This document shows, piece by piece, positions 37,421 through 46,411 of a DNA stretch of 64,000 bases; position 1 is the first letter of the stretch, and each line of letters starts with the position of its first letter. The translations under genes and the position numbers were made by a program. The notes below the pieces were generated by a model. The model was not told the origin of the DNA. It saw only the letters and a program-made list of their open reading frames with translations, and ran no database searches. Origin of the DNA: Isoetes taiwanensis (Eukaryota > Streptophyta > Lycopodiopsida > Isoetales > Isoetaceae). Location: assembly GCA_021234155.1 (NCBI GenBank), contig JAJEKV010000056.1, positions 5,952,932 through 6,016,931 on the forward strand, read 5' to 3'.

Positions 37421-37729
37421 TATAGGCATGAAGTCAAGTCAAGTCTACCTGAAGCCTTCTGCAGAGAAGTGACCCAGATGTTCTGCATGTTTGACTTCTT
37501 ATCTATGTACGACCGTTACATGTCAGTGAATCAGTTCATAAGATACAGGGAGCAGTACTACACGCATAGACTTTTGGCAGATCTATATGGTTCCTTACTT
37601 TGCTTATGTGGATCTGAGTCCTCTTGCATTGATGACGTTGCTGACAAGACCGATGATTCCTACATTTTTGGATCTGCTGCACCTTTCTATGCATACTTTA
37701 ATGCCAAATTCGATTCCCTTTGCTCCTAG
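37421..37729 (+). other. LINE copy 1, conserved open frame downstream of ORF2
   Basis: 103 codons without a stop (37421-37729) contain AFCREVTQMFCMF, IRYREQYYTHRLLADLYGS and further text. LINE copy 2 has a matching open frame on the minus strand (41539-41129): NFCREVVQIHCLW, LTRYMTMYYNHKLLADMYGS. No family is recognised. It may be a real third ORF, or a captured sequence fixed in the 3' region of this LINE lineage. Confidence 0.45.
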
Positions 37730-38254
37730 GCCTACCAATATCCTAAACCTACATTGGAACTTTTGGGATTGTTTTCTCACCAGCCTGAACATCCTTTGCT
37801 CAACCTTGCTTCCTAATCTTGTTTTGGTTTTAGCTAATACAGGTAATTATAAAAGTTTGCTGGGGTCGTGACTCTTTTCCTTCATCAACAGACTGTTTAT
37901 TGTTAATTTTGACTTATTAACAGGTCAAACTGTAAGGCTGATTACATATTTTGACTAGTTCTCCATTCACCTCATGGTGATAGACACAATCTAGGGACAT
38001 TTTGTTTCATTGATCTTTGCTATGTTTAGCAGATCAACCATGTACTATTTTTCTTGATTAATGGAAAAACCAATTCTTACCCTCAAAAAAAAAAAAAAAA
38101 AAAATTTACAATACATGTACAAAATTAACACCATTAAGTACATTCCCTCAAATCTTATAGTATTTTGTAAACCTCAATATACAGTATACAAAAACTTGTA
38201 CATGAGGATCACTATGTACGGTCCAGATCTTGGAATATAGGGCAAATATGCCCA

Positions 38255-38360
38255 TCCGACAGCTCTCGTTGCCCGAAGTAACCCCCCGTGTGAATATGCA
38301 CCCAAACCAAAGGGGGTTTCAAGGGGATTTTTATTTAAATGTGTTGGATGCAACAGAGCT
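38255..38360. repeat. Inverted repeat arm (right)
   Basis: Inverse of 30278-30380 (GTAACCCCCCGTGTGAATAT, then GCACCCAAACCAAAGGG). With the left arm it brackets the LINE insertion. Confidence 0.7.
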
Positions 38361-38369
38361 TTTATATAC

Positions 38370-38699
38370 ATCTTCCTAATATTCACTTTTCAGTATTTCA
38401 AGACCATGCTCTTCATGATCCTTATGACCACCATGTTGTAGTTAAGTTGCTAACACCTCTTTACAAGGCTGCAACTTAATCCTGAATACCTACTTAATAC
38501 GGGAAGAGACAGTATAGAGTTGCAGTATTACCACAACATGAATGATAATTCCAACATCACCAAGGTATACATAGTGATCACGATATTACCATGGTATAAA
38601 CGGTAATTACAACTGCAACATATTCTGTAGCATAACTAACACAGGTAATTACCATAGAGGATCCCAACAGAAGACTGCAACTTAGCTCTGATACCAAAT
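38370..38699 (-). other. Internal sequence of an LTR element with primer-binding site
   Basis: No coding seen. At its right end the minus strand reads TTGGTATCAGAGCTAAG (about 38698-38682), the primer-binding site for initiator tRNA-Met, directly next to the LTR at 38700. This marks the region as the start of an LTR-element interior in minus orientation. Confidence 0.6.
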
Positions 38700-39492
38700 T
38701 GTTACAACCTACAAAAAGTAGGATCAATTATGCTACCTGGAACTCCCAGAGTTCTCCTCAATCTTGAGTTCCGAGAACTCCCCATGCACAAATGGTATTG
38801 ATCCCCAGGATCAGTCTGAAGCCCAGCTTCGGCAAGTTCTATCTCAAGAACCTAATACTGCAGTAGTAGGTTTGCTCAAGAAGAGCCCAAACACTCCACC
38901 AACGGAACAACTCCACAAGCCAACACTAGCTTTTGGAGTAACTCAGAAAGACCCGAATTGATCCCTGATCAATTCGAAATGGGTTAAAACAGTAGGATAT
39001 GGAAGATCAAGCAATATGGATGAGCGAAGAACTCCATTTATTTGGCTCCAAGAGCAAACTGTGATCTTTCGAAACGCCTCCAATCCCTTATATAACGCCA
39101 TAGGCCTAAGAATAGACCCCAAAAGGCAAATGGGCCTTTTTCCCATCCCAAATTGGCCACTCTTTGATCAGATCCGGCCTTTTTTGTGGAAACCGGCCGA
39201 CCTGTATCAGGTCGCGATGAGGTAAGGAGATTTTTCCCTTTTAAACCTTTCAACCAGTGGGGTTCTACCACGTGGATCCCCAGCTCCAATGGTTTTACAT
39301 TAAAAGGTCCCATATTAACATTTGTATTAAAATGTCAAGTTAACATACGAAGCAAATGCCATTAAAAATAACCCATACGTCGCCCCTAGGCGCAACTGAC
39401 CTCTAGAGCTTTCCTAGGCCACCCGGTGGCACTCCCAAGGCCAACTCCCAGTTCCAAGGCTTGCAAGCGCGACTTGCCCTTGGACCGTAATA
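38700..39492 (-). mobile_element. Gypsy-type LTR, about 793 bp, minus orientation
   Basis: It begins TGTTACAACC at 38700 next to a primer-binding site and ends CCGTAATA at 39492 (probably a decayed CA end) next to a minus-strand polypurine tract, AAGGGGAGGGGAGGAAAC. Just beyond, the minus strand reads GACCTTGAGGACAAGGTC, the usual end of plant Gypsy pol. One LTR thus has interior sequence on both sides, as expected for a tandem LTR-interior-LTR array or two elements that recombined. Boundaries rest on these signals only, since no second LTR is in the window. Confidence 0.6.
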
Positions 39493-40540
39493 GTTTCCTC
39501 CCCTCCCCTTATGACCTTGTCCTCAAGGTCTAGAGCTTAAAATGAGGAAAACATAAGCGGCACCACGCTTATCTCGTAAATATTCATCACTTGGAGCAAG
39601 ATACGAGCTCCTGCCTTCTCGCACTCGAAAGTTGCAACAACAACAAGTCACAAATTTAGATCATCTGGCTTAGCCTAGAATGCATCAAGCACTACTAGTC
39701 AACAGATATTCTTGGGGAAACTAGAACCAAGTCCAAGCCAATCCCTGATTAGGCAAGCTAATATGACCCGAAGCAGTTTGGCATACACCAATGATGCAAC
39801 CCCAAAACAAGAACCCTTGCCTTTGCAAGAAAAGAAAAAGTTATACTTTGCATTCTTGGTATATTTACCTTTAGATTGACCTAGCCAATCATGGTTGTCC
39901 TGTCAATACATACAACCACAATGGTTTCAGGTCCATTCTTGGACTCCTTAACCTTGATCTTATTGCCCCTTAAGCATACGAACGAACTATTTATTAGAAA
40001 AACATGTTTTTCAGTTCACCTCATAATAGGGAAAAACCAGTGAACATGTTGAACAATTAATGCTTGAAGAAGATAAACATGATCTCTTAAGCAAATAATT
40101 GACATGGTGAAGAAGGAGACATGGTATAGGGCTTTCAGCATTATTATTAAGTAAGGGAAAAATATGTGATAACATGGTTCATCTCATTAGGGTCAAGGAA
40201 GAAAAGGATCAAGGTTATATCACTTAAACATCTACAATGGTTAACCATTATTATGGTTGATCATTTACTTGTAGAATATGAAAGTGTTAAATACTCGAAT
40301 AGTAACATTATTGGAGGGAGAAAATTAGGAACAAATTTGGAAAGACTGATACGGTCGAATGAACTGGGAGAGCGGATCGGTAGTTGCAAAACCGCCGGAT
40401 CCATGTAAATAAAAATAAGATGAATAGATCAATGCATAATGGGTGTGATTCGAGGACATAAACGACTGTTTGCTAAAGTAAATTAAAGTTGTGTTTGTGA
40501 AAACATATTAGACACATTTAATATCTACATTATAAAGTTT
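39493..40540. other. Remnant interior of Gypsy element, then unassigned
   Basis: 39493-39560 is the polypurine tract and pol-end remnant. The rest is AT-rich with no pol motifs on either strand. Confidence 0.4.
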
Positions 40541-40615
40541 TTTTTTTTTTTGAAAGTAAGACATGGTTTTATCATTAATTATAAATCCTCAAGTACATAG
40601 CAAAGAACATGCTTT

Positions 40616-40880
40616 TTGATATAGAATAGAATAGAATAGAATAGGTTTTTAGCGTCCACGGAGACCAATTGGCCTATGGGACCCAAACAAAAAGAGAGCA
40701 GCAAGCATATTACTGACAGGATTAAAAAACCCCCGCCCCGAAGGGTTTTCGAGGGAAAAACCTTAGCAGTAATAAGCATGCTGGCACACTGTACAATTGC
40801 ATAGGACAGATCAAGACCGTCCCGTAGGACACAAACGTGTCCGTGCATCCATAACCTCCTGGAGGTAAGCATGCCAAAAG
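40616..40880 (-). mobile_element. 5'-truncated non-LTR element, copy A, with stem-loop and (TATTC)n tail
   Basis: On the minus strand the element runs from about 40880 to a (TATTC)n tail at 40616-40646. Its last part is GGGTCCCATAGGCCAATTGG then TCTCCGTGGACGCTAAAAACC. The stem-loop at 40785-40698 has outer arms GCATGCTTATTACTG and CAGTAATATGCTTGC around the conserved inner sequence with a CCC-UUCG-GGG hairpin. No clear target duplication. Confidence 0.75.
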
Positions 40881-41128
40881 ATAGAAATTTATAACCAGTA
40901 CAGAGCTTCATAGCACAGTAGAACTATGACCCTTTGAATTATCAAAAGGACTATAAAGTGTATAGGATAACTAAATATAGAAACCTGAATGTAAAAGTCT
41001 GCCCAACTGCTCCAGCAGATCATGAAGTGAATAACCAACTGTTATCTCTGCTCTTGAATCCTGTCGACAGGTTAATAGTCCAAAATAGTGAAGCTAGATA
41101 AAAAAATTAGACAAGAGCACAAGTATGT

Positions 41129-41539
41129 TCAGGGAATAGCAAGAAGGATGGAATGTTTAGGAATCAGCAAAGAAAATGGAGTTAAAATAGGCATCATAGT
41201 TCCAAGGGTGTATTGCTCAGCAGGCCAATTGTTGCTGTAAAATAGATAAAATTTATCCTTGTCCTCCAAAAGAATCAGAAAGGATCCATACATATCAGCA
41301 AGGAGCTTATGATTGTAATACATGGTCATGTACCTTGTTAGCTGCCTCTCAGTGAGAATGAGATTATTATTCACCATAAATATCCACAAACAATGGATTT
41401 GTACTACCTCCCTGCAGAAGTTAGCAGCCCACAAATCTTCACTGTCTTTCTGATACCTTCTGTGCCCTGTTCTCATTAGAAAAAATTCCATTGAAGTTGC
41501 CAAATTGTTCTGCAGAACCGGATCCTTTGATGCTGACAT
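41129..41539 (-). other. LINE copy 2, conserved open frame downstream of ORF2
   Basis: 136 codons open on the minus strand. It contains NFCREVVQIHCLW and LTRYMTMYYNHKLLADMYGS, matching the frame at 37421-37729 of copy 1. The last ORF2 residues of copy 2 (ELFVSNLNVVDSN) precede it by about 80 bp, as in copy 1, which shows the frame belongs to the LINE 3' region. ORF2 of this copy is riddled with stops while this frame stays open. Confidence 0.45.
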
Positions 41540-41662
41540 AATGGAGAGTGATCATCAAATTTATTTCTTCCAGATCCACGAAGGAATTCAAGATATTCTA
41601 GGATCATCAGAAAAAAGAATGTTAGAATCTACTACATTCAAATTTGAAACAAATAACTCAAA

Positions 41663-42769
41663 ATGCCCCTTCTGGCCAAGACCAGGGTGGTTCTCATATC
41701 CTCTTCACGTCACCCCATGCCTCCTGCACTCACATATCGGGGACAACCTGTGGACGTCACGCCCACCTACAAGTACCTAGGGGTGGAGTTCCCCTCCTCC
41801 TCCTCTGGGAGGGGCGCCTATCCGCTTAAGTGGGTGACAAAGCCAGGCCGAAAAGCTTTATGCCATGCGGAACAACAAATACCGTGCGAGCTATATGATT
41901 GGGGCCATCGGTCACATCTGTTCCGCACCGGGTCGAGCCCTCGCCCTTCAGACGGGTCGAAGGTTTGGGGCCCTGTCGCCTCTTTGGCGACACTGAATGA
42001 CTTGGAGCAGGTGCGAAGGCATTTTTGGCACGGCACTTGGGGTGAAACCTTCACCCCCTATCGATTCTCGCTGCAGAAACCGGATTCTTGCCGCCTCCGG
42101 GCAGCCCTTGATAGACACATCGCCTATTTTCGAAAGTGGTTACTATGGGTGATGCTCGGGCCCCGCGACTGGCTTACACCGTGGCCATGAGTCCGCGGCG
42201 GCTTAGGGCCTATTGAGGGGTAAGAGATCGCTGGTTCGCCCGGATGGAACGTCGCGGGAGCACAGATCGCGCATACCGACGCGCAATGCCGCCGATCGTG
42301 ATGACTGCGGGAGTACCTAGATGCTTGTTTCCTTGGCAAGCTCACGGGACCCCATTGCTCTAGAGCAGGTCAAAATGGCCCATTACAAGGAGCACATCAA
42401 CCCGTGTTAGCCCGGGCCCACAAATCTACCTGCGTTCCCAAATGCCCACGAAAAAGCGCAGACTCATTGCCTCCATTCGCGACAGTGCCCACCATCTTCG
42501 CGATCGAGATCGGGCGGTGGATTGGGGAGCCCCGCCAGGACAGTGCTCTGTCGGTCTTTAAAACGGGTGCCATTGAGGATGAGTCTCACACTTTCCAGAG
42601 TTGCCCGCCGTTCACCGATCCGGGCGACACGCCCCTTAGTACGGCGGGGCGTGCCCTTGCATTTGCCGATGAACACACCGGCCAAGACGCGTCGTGCCAC
42701 GGGGTCATACATCCGGAGGTAATCGGACCTGCGAGGTCACCTTTGCCCCCTTGGTTGGCTGTCCGCTGA
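41663..42769 (+). pseudogene. C-terminal part of a non-LTR reverse transcriptase (second family)
   Basis: 41663-42190 encodes KTRVVLISSSRHP, YRGQPVDVTPTYKYLGVEF and later KVWGPVASLATLNDLEQVRR, the segment that follows the catalytic core in one group of plant non-LTR elements. 42404-42769 encodes IAIEIGRWIGEPRQDSALSV and GAIEDESHTFQSCP, the usual C-terminal cysteine/histidine end. Frames change between the two parts (42190-42404), so it is broken. The catalytic YADD part is missing through 5' truncation. It is clearly not from the L1-type LINE around it. Confidence 0.78.
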
Positions 42770-42998
42770 CTAGGCACTACGGGGGTGGTGCATGACTGTA
42801 TATATTGGGATGTTTCTGCATTTTATATGATTAGCACAGTTTGTCAGCAGGCTGATTGCTGCCACGGTTTTTCCCTCGAAAACCCTTCGGGGCGGGGGTT
42901 TTTTAATCCGGGCAGTAATCCGCTTGCTGCGTTTTTGTATTGGGTCCCATAGACCGATTGGTCTCCGTGGACGATAAAAGTACCTTCCTTCCTTCCTT
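41674..42998 (+). mobile_element. 5'-truncated non-LTR retrotransposon of a second family, copy B, nested in LINE copy 2
   Basis: Inserted into ORF2 of LINE copy 2 with a likely 6-bp target duplication CCTTCT (41668-41673 and 42999-43004). It is much GC-richer than its host. It carries the C-terminal end of a reverse-transcriptase protein, then a 3' untranslated region with the stem-loop at 42845-42931, the end GGGTCCCATAGACCGATTGG then TCTCCGTGGACGATAAAAG, and a (CCTT)n tail. The tail repeat resembles the target site (CCCCTTCTT), so it may have been templated there. Confidence 0.82.
42845..42931 (+). other. Structured 3' stem-loop, copy B
   Basis: Outer arms GCAGGCTGATTGCTGCC and GGGCAGTAATCCGCTTGCTG enclose the conserved GGTTTTTCCCTCGAAAACCC, then UUCG-closed GGGGCGGGGGTTTTTTAATCC. 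The inner hairpin CCC-UUCG-GGG is the same as in copy A. The arms differ from copies A and C but pair within the copy. Confidence 0.75.
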
Positions 42999-45900
42999 CC
43001 TTCTTACACTCTCCATAAGCATCCCATTTCCTGTCATAGTTAGCACCATATCTTTTCTTATGAGCAGTAGCAAGAGTTTCAAAGTCAAATTGAAAATGAA
43101 GTTTGATCCAAAAGATAGAAAGCCTCTTATTCCCATACAATACACGATTTCTAGATTTCCATATATTCCAAAGAGCAATGTAAGCAATAGTATTAACAAA
43201 TTTATCATCAGATTGGAGAAAGGAAAGAAGATCTTGATTATTGGCAATTCCAAATTTGCTAGCAAACCAAGTCCAAAAGCCATTAAGCTTACTACAAAAG
43301 AAGATATGACTTATACTCTCATCACTGCCACATAACATATGACAATTTGCCATAATATTGGGATTTTTCCTAGATAAGGAATAAAGATTGTTCAAACTGC
43401 CATTAGCAATAAGCCAAATAAAATAAGAGATCATTGGAGGACAGTAGGAGTTTCAAACATTATGAAAAAGGGCCTTCAACTGATCAGAATTAATTGACCA
43501 TTTTAACAAAGCTTTACTCTCAGCAGCATTAAAAGAAAGAGCATTGTACACATGCTTGACCTTATACTCCCCTTTACCATTTATAGACCAGTCACCTTTC
43601 CCAGGCAGGATAATTTCTTGGACTAGATTGAAAGATATCATTAAGGCTACTTCCTCTGATAAAAAAGGAATAAATTCTTATAGCCAAGGCCACCTAATTT
43701 CTTAGATTTACAAATGGAGCCCCAATTGACAAGATGACTGCCTTTCCAGATGAAATTCCTAATGATTTTCTCCAATTCCAAATAAATAATTTTGGGAACA
43801 ACTAAAGCAGTGGAGAAATAAACATGAGAGCTTGCAAGAACAGAATTTGCAATAATAGTTCTACATGCAAGAGAGAGAGAAGTCTTATAATTATTCAGCT
43901 TCTTCTTTATTCTTGAAAGAATAGGATCCCAAAGACCTTTAATGCTATGATTCAGAGAAAGAGGCATTCCCAGCAATTTAGTAGCTTGCTCAGGGGAGAG
44001 GATATTAATGCCAGCCATATGTTGATGAGGAATGTTTCCAATGATCAAGCTTTTATCAATATTAAGCTGGATGCCTGAAGCAGCTGAAAATTAATTTAGG
44101 ATTTTGAGGAAGAACTCAATATTTGCCATGTCTACATCAAGGAAAGAGAAGGCGTCATCAGCATATTGAAGAATAGTAAGGCATTCATTAGATTCAGGAA
44201 GTTTAAGCCCCTTAATTTGACCAAGATTTTGGTAATGAATAATGGCTTTAGTAAGCAACTCAGCTGCCACAAGAAAAAGATAGGGAGCTAGAGGACAACC
44301 CTGTCTTACATCACAAGAGAGAGGAAAGAAGCCTGAAGGAACACCATTAACAAGAACAGCAGAATTGGATCTAGAATTAAGGCCAAAGATAAGATTTTTC
44401 AGCTTTGAAGGGAAGCCAAGTTTAGACATAGCAAAATCCAGGAAATCCCATCTAACTGAGTCAAAGGCACGCTTGAAATCCAGCTTGAGAAGAATACAAC
44501 TTTGCTTAGAGATCTTATTCCAATGTAACCCTTCCATAGTGCAACGTAGTTATCAAGGATGTATCTATTTGGCAGAAAGGCAGACTGATTTTGACTGGTA
44601 TTCTTTTGCAGAAAACCATTAATCATAGAGGCAATAATTTTAGCACAAAGCGGTGTTTGTGAGAGATATGGGTCTCCAATCTTGAAATTTGGTAGGATGA
44701 TCAATTTTAGGAATCAAGGAAATAAAACCACTCGAGATGGAAGGATGGAGATGTTCAACATTCCAGAAAGCATGCACAAGGGAAGTAAGATCATTTTAAA
44801 GAATATCCCAGAATTTGATATAAAACTCAGCAGGAAGACCATCAGGGCCAGAAGATTTTTCCTTACTGAACGAGTTTAGAGTACTTAAGATTTCCTCTTG
44901 AGAAGGTAAAGCAATCACAGAGACATCCATACTATCAGGAGCAATAGGTAGGATATTGTCCATTAGAGTCATGAAATCATTTGCATCCATACTGTCATTG
45001 GCAGGAATAGGATTACAATGAAAGAGATCCTTTTATCTACCTTTAAAGAAGTTGGCAATGTCACTCTAAGAGGTGTAAGTGTTACCATTATCATCTCAAC
45101 TTCAGTTATAGAATTTCTTAACAACCCGCTTTTAGCAACTCTGAAGAAAAACTTAGTGCTACCAGAATCCATGTCATTAATATAATTTATTTTACATCTG
45201 ATAGCAGAACTTTTTGCCTCCATTTCTTCAATATTCTTAATTCTTCTCTCCAAAATCTCCTCACCCATCTGAAGGCTGGAGTTACAAGGATCATTTTGAA
45301 GGAGAGATCTAATTTCCTTCATATACACGAGGAGTTGATTTTTCTCTTTATAGCAATCTTCATGTTTAGTTTTAGACCAGTTCTTGATCCAATCCTTAAT
45401 TTTCTTGACTTTTGAATAGAAATGCTTCATAGATTGGGAATATCTATCAAAAGTGCCATTCTCATTTAAGTTTTTAGTCAAATTCTCCTAGAAGATCCAG
45501 AATTGATTACAAAACTTCTCATTGTCAAGAAGGGAAGCATTAAACTTATAGGGTGTACTTCCATCTCTTTGGATCTTAGTAATATGAGAAGTATGCAGAA
45601 ATTGAGGCTGATGGTCAGAGATAGAAGTTCCCTCATCATTAGTGACATAGCTGTTGTCCCAAAAGGCAGCAGAGGGATTAGACACATAAAATCTGTCTAG
45701 AGTGCAATAAACTCTTGCATTATCCTTTTGCTTGTTTGACCAAGTATAAGTAGAAGTTGATGAGGGAATATGGATCAAACCATTATCAGAAATGAGAGAA
45801 TCTCAATTAAGCTTTTCAGCCCTAGTCATGTTTATTTTATTTCCCAATTTGAGATCCCAAGAAGGAAGGAAGGAAGGAGTGTTATTAAAATCCCCAGCAA

Positions 45901-46330
45901 CAATCTAGTTATCAATGCTTTGAGAAGCCAACCAGCTATTTATTTCCATCCATATAGGCTCCCTGTCTCTAGGATTAGTAGGAGCATAAACATTGATGAT
46001 ACCAAAGGTAGAATTGGAGACAGAGCAAATAACAGCTTGCCATGTCCTGGAAGGACTATTATAGAAGAAATGATGGCTAACCTCTCTCTTCCAAATGATA
46101 GCTAAACCCCCACTAGCACCAGAAAAATCAATCCAGATGGAGGAGAAAGCAGGATAGATCCAATCACCCAAATTTCCACATTCAAAAGAAGGCAGTTTGA
46201 GCTCTTGCAAAAGAATGATGTCAGCATTATATAGCCTGATTTGAGCAATGGCACATCTCCTTTTTAGGGGCCTTTGATGCCTCTAAGATTCCAAGAAAGA
46301 ATCTTCATCAAATTATACATAAAGGAAGGA
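42999..46330 (-). pseudogene. LINE copy 2 ORF2, fragmented
   Basis: Minus-strand frames in order: endonuclease 46210-45488 (LLQELKLPSFE-type start, INVYAPTNPRDREP, SDHQPQFL); linker 45481-44969; KSSGPDGLPAEFYIKFW near 44830; reverse transcriptase 44704-44091 (ILLKLDFKRAFDSVRWDF, VRQGCPLAPYLF, LQYADDAFSFL); 44048-43647; zf-RVT 43434-42992 (MISYFIWLIANGS, SISHIFFCSKLNGFW). At least six frameshifts or stops. The last 30 or so codons lie beyond the nested insertion at about 41660. The YADD motif itself is intact. Confidence 0.9.
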
Positions 46331-46411
46331 TAGAGGAGGAGGCTTAGTTTCTGGATTTTGAGGATTTCCTTTTATTGTTTTTGCTTCTAGTATTTTGAGC
46401 AGGGGTTTTAT

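Larger units (their letters stand above)
30398..38104 (+). mobile_element. Full-length L1-type LINE (copy 1), inactive
   Basis: Flanked by an 11-bp target duplication TTTACAATACA (30387-30397 and 38105-38115), extended by A residues on the left. It ends in a poly(A) of about 20 at 38085-38104. In order it has a short conserved upstream frame, ORF1 with a zinc knuckle, ORF2 with endonuclease, reverse transcriptase and zf-RVT, and a 3' region with another conserved frame. ORF1 and ORF2 carry stops and frameshifts, so the copy cannot move by itself. It sits inside an inverted-repeat element (30278-30380 / 38255-38360). Copy 2 is on the minus strand at about 40541-49345. Confidence 0.93.

Noticed and set aside
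40579-40911. 110-codon minus-strand frame
   Set aside because: It covers the structured 3' end of a retroelement; the text is not protein-like and follows the hairpin.
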